From Eubacteriales bacterium (GTDB lineage: Bacteria > Bacillota > Clostridia > Lachnospirales > Lachnospiraceae), in NCBI GenBank assembly GCA_030524785.1, contig JAUNFZ010000013.1, positions 1 through 51,220 on the forward strand: a stretch of DNA of 51,220 bases. The letters are read 5' to 3'. The position numbers and the translations under genes were made by a program. Under the pieces are notes generated by a model. The model searched no databases, was not told the DNA's origin, and saw nothing but the letters and a program-made list of their open reading frames with translations. This document shows positions 1 to 8,647 of this stretch, piece after piece. The stretch's first letter is position 1. The number at the start of each line of letters is the position of its first letter.

Positions 1-175
1 CACAGAGGCTCCGGCGACGGAAGCTCCTCAGACGGAAGCTCCGGCGGCCACTGAGGCGCCGTCAGGCGGCGACAGAGTAGAAGTACGCCGGGAATACTTT
101 GAAAACTGCGATGGAAGCGGAACGGGCTACTGGCAGATATACTACTCGGACGGCACAGTGGATATCGTGCAGTAA
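1..175 (+). CDS. C-terminal end of a secreted or surface protein (5' truncated by window)
   Basis: An open frame enters from the left edge and ends at the TAA at 173-175. The visible 57 residues begin with a Thr/Glu/Ala/Pro linker of the form [15 protein letters not shown] short folded-looking tail follows ([15 protein letters not shown], then [16 protein letters not shown]). Such TEAP linkers are typical of exported cell-wall or lipoprotein-like proteins of Clostridia, so I infer an extracellular protein. The domain that would define its function lies outside the window. Confidence 0.6.
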   Translation, partial: TEAPATEAPQTEAPAATEAPSGGDRVEVRREYFENCDGSGTGYWQIYYSDGTVDIVQ

Positions 176-287
176 GAAAAGGAGCGGGAGCAGACCGCCT
201 CTTGACGCTGCAGAAATTTCGCATTATACTCATAGATGTAAAAATATCCGCAGCAAATCGCGCGGGAAACAACAGGAGGTCAGAAAA

Positions 288-494
288 ATGGCAGTTACGA
301 AGGACATGCTGATTGGAGAGATCCTTCAGTTAGATCAGAATATGGCGGGAGTACTGATGGCAAGCGGTATGCACTGCGTTGGATGCCCATCCTCACAGAT
401 GGAATCTCTTGAGGAGGCGGCAATGGTTCATGGAATCCCGGCAGATCTGCTGGTGGCAAGACTTAACGCTTATCTTCAGAGCGTTGGAAAGTAA
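288..494 (+). CDS. DUF1858 domain protein (small CxxC redox-disulfide type)
   Basis: This 68-residue protein starts at the ATG that follows the strong site AGGAGG at 275-280. Most of its length matches the DUF1858 family (hybrid-cluster-protein-associated putative redox disulfide domain): an N-terminal [12 protein letters not shown] segment, then a [19 protein letters not shown] core with Cys30 and Cys33 as a CxxC pair. Members are small cytosolic proteins of unclear role, often thought to handle thiol redox or bind a metal or small molecule. It sits 11 bp before an iron alcohol dehydrogenase and close to adhE, which fits a redox or fermentation setting. Family assignment is firm; function is not. 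Confidence 0.85.
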   Translation: MAVTKDMLIGEILQLDQNMAGVLMASGMHCVGCPSSQMESLEEAAMVHGIPADLLVARLNAYLQSVGK

Positions 495-505
495 ATGGTA
501 AGAAG

Positions 506-1591
506 ATGTATTTTTATATGCCTGTAAAAATTTACGAGGAGGACGGCTGTGTGCTCAGACACAAAAAAGAGCTGGCACAGCTGGGCCGCAGGGCTTTGAT
601 CGTTACAGGGAGACATTCAGCGAAACTGAATGGTTCCCTGGATGACGTGCAGGAAGCCCTGTCCTCGGAGGGCGTTTTCTGGACGCTCTTTGATGAAGTA
701 GAAGAAAATCCGTCTGTGGAAACCGTTATGAAAGCCCGGGATGCGGGGCTTAGGGCACAGGCGGATTTTGTTATTGGTATTGGCGGAGGTTCCGCAATGG
801 ATGCGGCGAAGGCCGTGGCGCTGATGATGTTTCATAGTGAACAGGATAAGTCCTATCTTTACACAAAGGGAGCGGATTCTTCTGCGGTGCCGGTGGCAGT
901 GGTTCCCACCACCTGCGGCACTGGTTCAGAGGCTACGGCTGTCTCGGTGCTGACGCGTCCGGATATGGGTGTAAAGGGTTCTATCCCTCACAAGATTTTT
1001 CCGGCGCTGGCGCTGTCCGATCCGGGATATCTGGCTTTTGCGCCCAAAACAGTGATAGGCAATACAGCAGTGGACGCCTTTGCCCATCTGGCGGAGAGCT
1101 ATATCAATACGAACGCGACGGATTACAGCCGTATGTGTGTGCGGGAGGGACTTCGCATCTGGAGCCGCAGCAAAGATGTGCTGCTTGGAAAACGGCAGGC
1201 CGGGCCGGAGGATTACCGCAATCTGATGAACGCTTCCACCATGGCGGGAATGGCGATCTGCCATACGGGAACATCGCTGCCCCATGGACTGAGTTATCCG
1301 CTGACCTGCGAGTTTGGGATACCCCATGGCAGGGCGGTGGGATTTTTCCTCTCCGGATATTTGCGGCAGAGCTTTGCTGAGGATCAAAGTGCCGTTCTGG
1401 GCACCGCCGGATTTTCGGATGTGGATGAATTTGAAGAATTTTATTATGCCGTCTGCGGCAGGCTGGAAATCGAGGAGGAGAAGCTTTTGCTTATGGCGGA
1501 CGCCATGATGGAAAATCAGGCCAAGCTGAAAAATTGCCCCTATGCGGTGGACAGGGATGTGATGCGAAAAATAGCAGTGAGCTGCCGATAA
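506..1591 (+). CDS. iron-containing alcohol dehydrogenase
   Basis: A 361-residue group III (Fe-dependent) alcohol dehydrogenase that would interconvert an aldehyde or ketone and an alcohol using NAD(P)H in the cytosol. Visible features are the nucleotide-binding GIGGGSAMDAAKAVA segment, the VPTTCGTGSEAT motif, and the metal ligands: Asp and His in AVDAFAHLAES, then His in LPHGLSY and IPHGRAV. Length is close to the usual 380 residues. It follows the DUF1858 gene by 11 bp, so the two are probably co-transcribed. The start is the first ATG after a weak AAGAAG site; an in-frame ATG four codons on (MPVKIYEE) is an alternative. Substrate cannot be told from the sequence. Confidence 0.88.
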   Translation: MYFYMPVKIYEEDGCVLRHKKELAQLGRRALIVTGRHSAKLNGSLDDVQEALSSEGVFWTLFDEVEENPSVETVMKARDAGLRAQADFVIGIGGGSAMDAAKAVALMMFHSEQDKSYLYTKGADSSAVPVAVVPTTCGTGSEATAVSVLTRPDMGVKGSIPHKIFPALALSDPGYLAFAPKTVIGNTAVDAFAHLAESYINTNATDYSRMCVREGLRIWSRSKDVLLGKRQAGPEDYRNLMNASTMAGMAICHTGTSLPHGLSYPLTCEFGIPHGRAVGFFLSGYLRQSFAEDQSAVLGTAGFSDVDEFEEFYYAVCGRLEIEEEKLLLMADAMMENQAKLKNCPYAVDRDVMRKIAVSCR

Positions 1592-1605
1592 CTTAAAAAC
1601 AATAC

Positions 1606-1657
1606 TTGACAAACATTTAACAAAGTGATATGCTGTGGATGGTTAAAAAATTAACAA
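1606..1657 (+). promoter_or_regulatory. adhE promoter with two Rex-like operators
   Basis: A near-consensus promoter is present: TTGACA at 1606-1611, a 17-bp spacer, TATGCT at 1629-1634. Two 18-bp sequences fit the Rex redox-repressor consensus TTGTTAA-N4-TTAACAA. The first, 1606-1623, covers the -35 box (left half with two mismatches, right half perfect). The second, 1640-1657, lies at the expected start of transcription (TGGTTAA-AAAA-TTAACAA, one mismatch). Rex releases DNA at high NADH/NAD ratio, and adhE is a classic target in Clostridia, so redox control is a strong inference. Confidence 0.75.
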
Positions 1658-1682
1658 TTAAAATTTCATGGGAGGAATCATT

Positions 1683-4301
1683 ATGACGGGTAACAAGGCA
1701 ACAGAGAACCATTTGATTGACACCCCGGAAGCGCTGGAGAAAAAAATTGCAGCCATGAAGGAAGCGCAGAAAGTTTTTGCCGCCTATACACAGGAACAGG
1801 TTGACAAAATCTTTAAAGCGGCTGCCACGGCGGCAGACAAGATGCGTATTCCGCTGGCGAAGATGGCAGTGGCGGAAACCGGCATGGGCGTCGTAGAAGA
1901 TAAAGTGATTAAAAACCACTATGCGTCTGAGTATATCTATAACGCCTATAAAAATACAAAGACCTGCGGCGTAATCGAAGAAGACAGCGTTTACGGAATC
2001 AAAAAAATTGCTGAGCCGATCGGCCTGATTGCCGCGGTTATCCCGACGACGAATCCGACCTCCACAGCAATATTTAAAACACTGATTGCGTTAAAGACAA
2101 GAAACGCGATTATCATCAGCCCTCATCCCAGGGCAAAGGGATGTACCATTGAAGCCGCGAAGGTTGTTCTTGAAGCGGCTGTGAAAGCGGGAGCTCCGGA
2201 AGGAATTATCGGCTGGATCGACGTACCCAGCCTGGAGCTTACAAATCTGGTGATGAAGGAAGCCGATATTATTCTGGCGACCGGTGGTCCGGGTATGGTA
2301 AAAGCAGCATATTCCTCTGGAAAACCGGCACTGGGCGTAGGCGCAGGAAATACGCCGGTGATTATCGACGATACGGCGGATGTGCGTCTGGCGGTCAATT
2401 CGATTATTCATTCCAAGACCTTCGACAACGGTATGATCTGCGCCTCCGAGCAGTCAGTAACAGTGCTGGAGGGCGTCTATGCGGCAGTGAAAAAGGAATT
2501 TCAGTACAGAGGCTGTTATTTCCTGAAAAAAGATGAGATTGAGAAGGTAAGAAAGACCATTATCATCAACGGCGCTCTGAACGCCAAGATCGTGGGTCAG
2601 AAGGCAGCGACGATTGCGGCAATGGCGGGCGTTACGGTGCCCGAGGAAACAAAGATTCTGATCGGCGAAGTGGAATCGGTGGACATCAGCGAGGAATTTG
2701 CCCACGAAAAACTTTCTCCGGTTCTTGCAATGTACAAGGCGAAAACCTTTGACGAGGCCATTGAAAAAGCGGAGCGCCTGGTGGCTGACGGCGGTTATGG
2801 TCATACGTCCTCTCTGTACATCAATGTGAATGAGAAGGAAAAGATGGCGAAACATGCGGCGGCAATGAAAACTTGCCGTATCCTTATAAATACACCGTCT
2901 TCTCAGGGTGGTATCGGTGATCTGTACAACTTTAAGCTCGTTCCGTCTCTGACACTGGGATGCGGTTCCTGGGGAGGAAACTCTGTATCTGAGAACGTGG
3001 GAGTGAAGCATTTGATCAATATCAAGACGGTTGCCGAAAGGAGAGAGAATATGCTTTGGATGAGAACGCCGGAAAAGGTTTACTTTAAAAAAGGCTGTAT
3101 GCCGGTTGCGCTGGATGAGCTTGGCACGGTGATGGGCAAGAAACGTTGCTTTATTGTGACTGACTCTTTCCTTTACAGGAATGGATATACAAAAAAGATT
3201 GAGGAAAAACTGGATCAGATGGGCATTGTTCATACCTGCTTTTCCGATGTGGAGCCGGATCCGTCTCTGGCAAGCGCAAAGGCGGGAGCAGCGGCAATGC
3301 GTGCTTTTGAACCGGACTGCATCATAGCCCTGGGCGGCGGTTCCGCCATGGATGCGGGCAAGATCATGTGGGTGCTCTACGAGAATCCGGACGCAGACTT
3401 TGAGGATATGTCCATGGATTTCATGGATATCAGAAAGAGAATTTACACCTTCCCGAAGATGGGCAAGAAAGCTTATTTTGTGGCGATTCCCACATCTTCC
3501 GGCACAGGTTCCGAGGTGACGCCCTTTGCCATCATTACGGATAAGGAAACGGGCATCAAATGGCCGCTGGCAGACTATGAGCTGATGCCGAATATGGCTA
3601 TTGTGGATACCGACAATATGATGAGCGCGCCGAAAGGTCTGACATGCGCTTCCGGAATCGACGTAATGACGCACGCGATCGAGGCATATGTTTCTGTGAT
3701 GGCTTCTGATTATACAGACAGCCTGGCGCTGAAGGCGATCAAGCTGGTATTTGATTACCTGCCGAGAGCCTATAAGGATGGAAACGATGTGGAGGCGAGG
3801 GATCATATGGCAAATGCTTCCTGCATGGCAGGTATGGCTTTTGCAAATGCATTCCTGGGAGTAAACCATTCGCTGGCCCATAAGCTGGGGGCGTTCCATC
3901 ACCTGCCCCACGGTATCGCAAATGCTCTCGTGCTTCTGGAGGTAATGCGTTACAACAGCGCGGAAGTGCCCACAAAGATGGGAACCTTCCCCCAGTATCA
4001 GTATCCGCATGCTCTGGCCCGCTACGCGGAGATTGGCCGTTACGTGGGATTAAGCGGCAAAACGGACGGGGAAGTCTTTGAAAAGCTGCTGGCGAAGCTG
4101 GATGAGCTGATGAGAACGATTGAGATTAAGCCGACAATCAGGGAATACGGCGTGGATGAAAAATATTTCCTGGATACTCTGGACGATATGACCGAGCAGG
4201 CCTTCAACGACCAGTGTACCGGAGCAAACCCGAGATACCCGTTAATGTCTGAGCTGAAGGAGATTTATCTGAAGGCTTACTACGGAGAAGATAGAAAGTA
4301 A
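1683..4301 (+). CDS. adhE: bifunctional acetaldehyde-CoA/alcohol dehydrogenase
   Basis: An 872-residue AdhE that reduces acetyl-CoA to acetaldehyde and then ethanol, re-oxidising two NADH. The N-terminal half is a CoA-acylating aldehyde dehydrogenase with the catalytic Cys253 in FDNGMICASEQ. The C-terminal half is an iron alcohol dehydrogenase with GGGSAMDAGKIMWVLYE, the ligand-bearing ASGIDVMTHAIEAYVS and a His-rich NHSLAHKLGAFHHLPHG segment. Length matches the family (860-890). I start it at ATG 1683, because the upstream in-frame ATG at 1668 overlaps the GGGAGGA ribosome binding site. Both halves look intact. AdhE enzymes assemble into spirosomes. A Rex-type promoter precedes it, and a phosphotransferase gene follows directly. 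Confidence 0.97.
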   Translation: MTGNKATENHLIDTPEALEKKIAAMKEAQKVFAAYTQEQVDKIFKAAATAADKMRIPLAKMAVAETGMGVVEDKVIKNHYASEYIYNAYKNTKTCGVIEEDSVYGIKKIAEPIGLIAAVIPTTNPTSTAIFKTLIALKTRNAIIISPHPRAKGCTIEAAKVVLEAAVKAGAPEGIIGWIDVPSLELTNLVMKEADIILATGGPGMVKAAYSSGKPALGVGAGNTPVIIDDTADVRLAVNSIIHSKTFDNGMICASEQSVTVLEGVYAAVKKEFQYRGCYFLKKDEIEKVRKTIIINGALNAKIVGQKAATIAAMAGVTVPEETKILIGEVESVDISEEFAHEKLSPVLAMYKAKTFDEAIEKAERLVADGGYGHTSSLYINVNEKEKMAKHAAAMKTCRILINTPSSQGGIGDLYNFKLVPSLTLGCGSWGGNSVSENVGVKHLINIKTVAERRENMLWMRTPEKVYFKKGCMPVALDELGTVMGKKRCFIVTDSFLYRNGYTKKIEEKLDQMGIVHTCFSDVEPDPSLASAKAGAAAMRAFEPDCIIALGGGSAMDAGKIMWVLYENPDADFEDMSMDFMDIRKRIYTFPKMGKKAYFVAIPTSSGTGSEVTPFAIITDKETGIKWPLADYELMPNMAIVDTDNMMSAPKGLTCASGIDVMTHAIEAYVSVMASDYTDSLALKAIKLVFDYLPRAYKDGNDVEARDHMANASCMAGMAFANAFLGVNHSLAHKLGAFHHLPHGIANALVLLEVMRYNSAEVPTKMGTFPQYQYPHALARYAEIGRYVGLSGKTDGEVFEKLLAKLDELMRTIEIKPTIREYGVDEKYFLDTLDDMTEQAFNDQCTGANPRYPLMSELKEIYLKAYYGEDRK

Positions 4302-4315
4302 TGGGAGGGATTATG

Positions 4316-5068
4316 ATGAAGGAAAAAGAACTGATTGTAGAGCGCCCGTATAAGAAAGTGTATAAGGACGGCGAACGTATTGTCAAGGTGTTTACAAAAG
4401 AACACGGCAAAGCGAACGTGTTTAATGAGGCCCTGTGCCAGGCCCGTGTAGAGGAAAGCGGACTGGAGATCCCGAAGGTTTTGGAAGTATGTGAGATGGA
4501 GGGCGGCTGGGCTATCGCCATCGAGTACATGGAAGGAAAAACCATGGAGCAGATGATGCAGGAAGATCCGGCAAACCTGGAAACATATATGGAACAGTTT
4601 GTGGATCTGCAGCTTTCCATGCACGCAAAGAAAGCACCGCTTCTGACCCTGCAGAAAGACAAATTTAACCGCAAAATCAACAGCCTGCGCGACGTCCTGG
4701 ACGCTACCACGCGCTATGAGCTGTGTACGCGTCTGGATTCCATGCCGAATCACACAAAGCTCTGCCACGGCGACTACAATCCCAGCAACGTGCTCGTTGG
4801 CCCGGACGGAAAGATGGCAATTGTGGACTGGGCTCATGCTACTCAGGGAAATGCCAGCGGCGACGCTGCGATTACCTATCTGCAGTTTGCCCTGAAGGAC
4901 AAGAAGGCAGCGGATCTGTATCTTGACATTTTCTGCCGCAAGAGCGACACTGCGAAACAGTATGTGCAGAAATGGATGCCTGTGGCGGCTGCCGCGCAGC
5001 TCACCAAGAGAATCCCGGAAGAAAAAGAATTTCTTCTGCACTGGGCAGATATTATTGATTTCCAGTAA
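4316..5068 (+). CDS. aminoglycoside/choline-kinase-like phosphotransferase
   Basis: A 250-residue protein of the APH/choline kinase (protein-kinase-like) fold. Evidence is the catalytic LCHGDYNPSNVLVG loop (HxDxxxxN) and the metal-binding Asp in AIVDWAHATQG, preceded by an N-lobe with IAIEYMEGKTMEQMM. It would transfer phosphate from ATP to a small hydroxyl substrate. Its ribosome binding site GGGAGG overlaps the adhE stop codon (TAATGGGAGG), so it is almost certainly translated from the adhE message. ATG 4313 is an alternative start; 4316 has better spacing. Nothing shows that it confers drug resistance. The tight link to adhE suggests a metabolic or regulatory kinase, which is inference only. 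Confidence 0.82.
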   Translation: MKEKELIVERPYKKVYKDGERIVKVFTKEHGKANVFNEALCQARVEESGLEIPKVLEVCEMEGGWAIAIEYMEGKTMEQMMQEDPANLETYMEQFVDLQLSMHAKKAPLLTLQKDKFNRKINSLRDVLDATTRYELCTRLDSMPNHTKLCHGDYNPSNVLVGPDGKMAIVDWAHATQGNASGDAAITYLQFALKDKKAADLYLDIFCRKSDTAKQYVQKWMPVAAAAQLTKRIPEEKEFLLHWADIIDFQ

Positions 5069-5383
5069 GTAACGAGCTGAATGTGCGGGCTTTGAAAGAA
5101 GAATTTGGAAAAGCTATTATATTGAATTAAAGTACACGAAAACTTTGCTGAAGTAGAGAATGTGCTGCTACGCGCCCTTTGGGCCAAAAGAAATGCGGGA
5201 AGGGGCACACCCGCCAGTGAAGATTTCGTGGAAAAGAGCAAGTGCCGGGCGGGATTCTGCCCGGCGCTTGCCGATTGGGTCATTTCTTCTGCCCGGTCTC
5301 GAAAAAGCGATTGCAAAATCTCCAAAATAAGCTATACTAAATAAAGGAATACTACCAGAAAAGGATATAGGAGAACATAAAAC
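5069..5383. other. intergenic region before asnS, with a GC-rich hairpin
   Basis: This 315-bp gap holds no convincing gene and no T-box hallmarks. It contains a strong hairpin at 5239-5270 (12-bp stem, CAAGTGCCGGGC pairing with GCCCGGCGCTTG, one G-T pair, 8-nt loop). No T-tract follows it, so it is not a clear intrinsic terminator. The asnS promoter follows it. Confidence 0.6.
5311..5338 (+). promoter_or_regulatory. probable asnS promoter
   Basis: TTGCAA at 5311-5316 and TATACT at 5333-5338 are separated by 16 bp, about 45 bp before the asnS start codon, with the ribosome binding site TAGGAGA in between. Confidence 0.6.
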
Positions 5384-6775
5384 ATGGAACTTGTGACGGT
5401 AAGAGAAATATATCGGGAAAGAGAGAAGTATCTGGACAAAGAGATTACGGTCGGCGGCTGGATAAGGAGCGTGCGCGATTCCAAAACCTTTGGCTTTCTG
5501 GTGCTGCACGACGGAACTTTTTTTGAAACGCTGCAGATTGTTTTTCACGATAAGATGGATAACTTTCAGGAAATCTGCCGGCTGAATGTGGGCGCGGCGG
5601 TGATAGTAAAGGGTACGCTGGTGGCGACGCCCCAGGCAAAGCAGCCCTTTGAGATCCAGGCGGATGAGGTGACGGTGGAGGGCGCTTCCGCGCCGGATTA
5701 TCCCCTGCAGAAAAAGCGCCACAGTGTGGAGTTTCTGCGCACGATTTCTCACCTGCGTCCCCGCACGAATATATTTCAGGCGACGTTTCGGGTGCGCTCG
5801 CTGACGGCCTATGCGATTCATAAATTCTTCCAGGAGAGGGATTTTGTGTATGTACACACGCCGCTGATTACCGGAAGCGACTGCGAGGGAGCTGGTGAAA
5901 TGTTCCAGGTGACGACCCTGGATATAGAGAATCCTCCAAGAACAGAAGACGGAAAGGTGGATTACTCCAAAGACTTTTTTGGAAAGGCCACAAATCTGAC
6001 GGTCAGCGGACAGTTAAACGGCGAGATGTATGCCCAGGCTTTCCGCAATATTTATACGTTTGGCCCTACCTTCCGGGCAGAAAATTCCAATACAACGCGT
6101 CATGCGGCAGAATTTTGGATGATTGAGCCGGAGATTGCCTTTGCAGATCTGAAAGACGACATGATTCTGGCGGAGGATATGCTCAAGTACGTGATCCGGT
6201 ATGTGATGGAAAATGCGCCGGAGGAGCTTGCATTTTTTAACTCTTTTGTGGATAAGGGGCTGCTGGAGCGTCTGAAAGGCGTGGTAAATTCAGAGTTTGG
6301 TCACGTAACCTATACGGAGGCCATTGAGATACTTGAGAAAAACAACGATAATTTTGAATATAAGGTAAGCTGGGGCTGCGATCTGCAGACGGAGCACGAG
6401 CGGTATCTGACGGAGCAGGTGTTTAAGCGTCCGGTATTTGTTACGGATTATCCCAAGGAGATCAAGGCGTTTTATATGAAGCTCAATGACGACGGAAAAA
6501 CCGTGGCGGCGATGGACTGCCTTGTGCCGGGAATCGGAGAGATCATCGGGGGCAGTCAGCGTGAAGACAGCTATGAGAAACTGCTGGCGCGCATGAATGA
6601 ATTGGGATTGAAAGAGGAGGACTATCATGCCTACCTCGACCTGCGCAGATACGGTTCCACGCGTCACGCGGGCTTTGGACTTGGATTTGAGCGCTGCGTG
6701 ATGTATCTGACGGGAGTCGGGAATATCCGCGACGTGATTCCGTTCCCGAGAACAGTCGGAAACTGCGAAGGATAG
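5384..6775 (+). CDS. asnS: asparagine--tRNA ligase
   Basis: A 463-residue class IIb aminoacyl-tRNA synthetase that charges tRNA-Asn. The N-terminal OB-fold anticodon-binding domain (about residues 1-110, with [17 protein letters not shown]) is followed by the catalytic domain. Motif 2 lies in [21 protein letters not shown], and motif 3 in [15 protein letters not shown] plus [10 protein letters not shown]. Length is normal and the start has a TAGGAGA site. The downstream response regulator begins 29 bp after the stop with no terminator, so part of the two-component operon may be read from the asnS promoter. Confidence 0.97.
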   Translation: MELVTVREIYREREKYLDKEITVGGWIRSVRDSKTFGFLVLHDGTFFETLQIVFHDKMDNFQEICRLNVGAAVIVKGTLVATPQAKQPFEIQADEVTVEGASAPDYPLQKKRHSVEFLRTISHLRPRTNIFQATFRVRSLTAYAIHKFFQERDFVYVHTPLITGSDCEGAGEMFQVTTLDIENPPRTEDGKVDYSKDFFGKATNLTVSGQLNGEMYAQAFRNIYTFGPTFRAENSNTTRHAAEFWMIEPEIAFADLKDDMILAEDMLKYVIRYVMENAPEELAFFNSFVDKGLLERLKGVVNSEFGHVTYTEAIEILEKNNDNFEYKVSWGCDLQTEHERYLTEQVFKRPVFVTDYPKEIKAFYMKLNDDGKTVAAMDCLVPGIGEIIGGSQREDSYEKLLARMNELGLKEEDYHAYLDLRRYGSTRHAGFGLGFERCVMYLTGVGNIRDVIPFPRTVGNCEG

Positions 6776-6804
6776 AGAGAATTTACAGGGGAGGAGGGGC
6801 ATTG

Positions 6805-7488
6805 ATGCCCGGAAAGATACTAATAGTGGATGACGAGCTGGAGATTGCAGACGTCATAGGATTATATCTGAAAAATGAAAATTTTGAGGTAGTAAAATGC
6901 TACAACGGACGGGATGCTCTGGAGGCGGTGGAAAATGAAAAGCCGGATCTGGCGATCCTGGACGTGATGCTTCCCGATATTAACGGCTTTACGATTCTGC
7001 AGAAAATACGGGAGACCCATACTTTTCCCGTGATTATGCTGACGGCGAAGACCGAGTATATGGACAAGATCAACGGGCTGACCCTTGGAGCGGATGATTA
7101 TATTGAAAAGCCCTTTAATCCCCTGGAACTGATTGCCAGGGTGAAGGCGCAGCTTCGCCGTTCCACAAAATACAACGACGGCGGCAAGCCCCAGGATGAC
7201 GTCATTGATTTCGGCGGCCTGGTAATGAACCGTAATACGCATGAATGTACATTTTATGAGAGGGAGCTTACTCTGACGCCCATAGAATTTGACATTCTCT
7301 GGATTCTCTGCGAGAACCGGGGGCAGGTAATCAGTTCGGAAAATCTTTTTGAGCAGGTGTGGCATGAGAAGTATTACAAGCAGAGCAACAATACGGTAAT
7401 GGTGCATATCCGCCATCTGCGGGAGAAAATGGGCAAGTCGGATTTTATCAAGACCGTCTGGGGAGTTGGATACAAGGTTGAAAAGTAG
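6805..7488 (+). CDS. OmpR/PhoB-type response regulator
   Basis: A 227-residue two-component response regulator. The receiver domain (about residues 1-120) shows the acidic cluster in LIVDDELEIA, the phospho-acceptor Asp in LAILDVMLPDINGF, and the switch and Lys residues in IMLTAKTEY and GADDYIEKPF. The winged-helix DNA-binding domain follows (LTPIEFDILWILCENRGQV ... NTVMVHIRHLREKMG). It resembles VanR-like regulators. ATG 6805 was chosen over the TTG at 6802, after GGGGAGGAGGGG. Its 3' end overlaps the start of the sensor kinase gene, as usual for a cognate pair. Confidence 0.92.
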   Translation: MPGKILIVDDELEIADVIGLYLKNENFEVVKCYNGRDALEAVENEKPDLAILDVMLPDINGFTILQKIRETHTFPVIMLTAKTEYMDKINGLTLGADDYIEKPFNPLELIARVKAQLRRSTKYNDGGKPQDDVIDFGGLVMNRNTHECTFYERELTLTPIEFDILWILCENRGQVISSENLFEQVWHEKYYKQSNNTVMVHIRHLREKMGKSDFIKTVWGVGYKVEK

Positions 7489-8641
7489 CTATAAGAAACT
7501 AAAGAGGACAATTCTCATTCAAACTGCGCTGGTGGCGCTGCTGACGCTGGTGGTGGGCTATGGGATTGTCCGCTTTTTTATTGACGGTATTTTTCAGAAT
7601 ATTTTTACAGACCTTATGATGCGGGTATTTACCGGGCTGCATTTGGACTGGAAGACAGCGGACGAGCTCTATGGAAAGATTTTTATGGACAATAAATTTC
7701 TTTTCCTGGCGATTGGGTTTGTGATATTGTTTCTGATTTTTTATAATCTGTCGATCAAGCGTCTGCTGCATTATCTGGAAAATGTGGAGCAGGCGATTGA
7801 CGACGTTCGGGAGGACAATGAGGAACCGATCAGGCTTGTGCCGGAGCTTCAGCCGATCTCCGACAAGCTGACGGGGCTTAAGATGACGCTGAAGCGGAAG
7901 GAAAGAGCCGCTGCCGAGAGTGAACAGAAAAAAAATGACCTGGTGGTATATCTGGCTCACGACCTGAAAACGCCGCTGACGTCCATTGTGGCGTATCTTA
8001 CTATGCTGGACAGCCAGAAAAACATGCCGGAGGAGGAGAGAGAAAAATACATTCATATTTCTCTGGAGAAGGCTGTGCGGCTGAAAGAGCTGATTAATGA
8101 GTTTTTTGAGATCACGCGGTTCAATCTGCAGGATATCGTGCTGGAAAAAGAAAAGCTGAATCTTTCCGTGATGCTGGAGCAGCTTGCAGATGAAAGCTAC
8201 GGCGTACTGGCGGAAAAATATATGACCTGCCAGGTGGACGCTGATGAAAATCTGATGGTGAACGGAGATCCGGACAAGCTGGCAAGGGTGTTTGACAATC
8301 TTCTGCGAAACGCCATTGCCTATAGCTACAAAGACACGGAGATTAAGATCCGGGCGAAGCTTCTGGAGGACGAGATCATCATCTCCTTTACAAATCAGGG
8401 CCATCAGATACCGGAACAGAAACTAAAAGCAATTTTTGAAAAATTTTACCGTGTGGACAATGCCCGCAGCAGCCAGACAGGAGGCGCGGGCCTGGGGCTT
8501 TCGATCGCCAAGCAGATCGTAGAGCTGCACGGGGGCAGGATTGAGGCTTTCAGCGACCGGTATTTCACGACATTTACTGTTTACCTGCCGGCGCTGACGG
8601 CACTGGAGCCCAAGCGCCGGACATCAATCAGACGGAGGTAG
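7466..8641 (+). CDS. sensor histidine kinase, VanS-like
   Basis: A membrane histidine kinase of about 390 residues. Two transmembrane segments (about residues 14-36 and 78-98) flank a short extracellular loop. A HisKA dimerisation domain follows with the phospho-acceptor His in VVYLAHDLKTPLTSIVAYL, then an ATPase domain with the N box (VFDNLLRNAIAYS) and G box (GGAGLGLSIAKQIVELHGG). The reading frame opens with TTG 7466, overlapping the regulator gene; TTG 7478 is an alternative, and neither has a clean ribosome binding site, suggesting coupled translation. It is presumably the partner of the preceding regulator. The sortase gene follows by 6 bp, so an envelope-related signal is a reasonable inference. 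Confidence 0.88.
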   Translation: MDTRLKSSYKKLKRTILIQTALVALLTLVVGYGIVRFFIDGIFQNIFTDLMMRVFTGLHLDWKTADELYGKIFMDNKFLFLAIGFVILFLIFYNLSIKRLLHYLENVEQAIDDVREDNEEPIRLVPELQPISDKLTGLKMTLKRKERAAAESEQKKNDLVVYLAHDLKTPLTSIVAYLTMLDSQKNMPEEEREKYIHISLEKAVRLKELINEFFEITRFNLQDIVLEKEKLNLSVMLEQLADESYGVLAEKYMTCQVDADENLMVNGDPDKLARVFDNLLRNAIAYSYKDTEIKIRAKLLEDEIIISFTNQGHQIPEQKLKAIFEKFYRVDNARSSQTGGAGLGLSIAKQIVELHGGRIEAFSDRYFTTFTVYLPALTALEPKRRTSIRRR

Positions 8642-8647
8642 AAATCT

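Noticed and set aside
2454..4010. Long minus-strand open frame of 518 codons inside adhE
   Set aside because: It lies opposite a clearly functional gene, has His/Arg/Cys-rich shadow composition and shows no domain.
4316..5068. Aminoglycoside resistance gene
   Set aside because: It has the general APH/choline kinase fold only, is coupled to adhE and has no close resemblance to a known resistance enzyme that I can see.
5069..5383. Possible T-box riboswitch before asnS
   Set aside because: No T-box sequence (AGGGTGGNACCGCG type) and no antiterminator; only a GC-rich hairpin was found.
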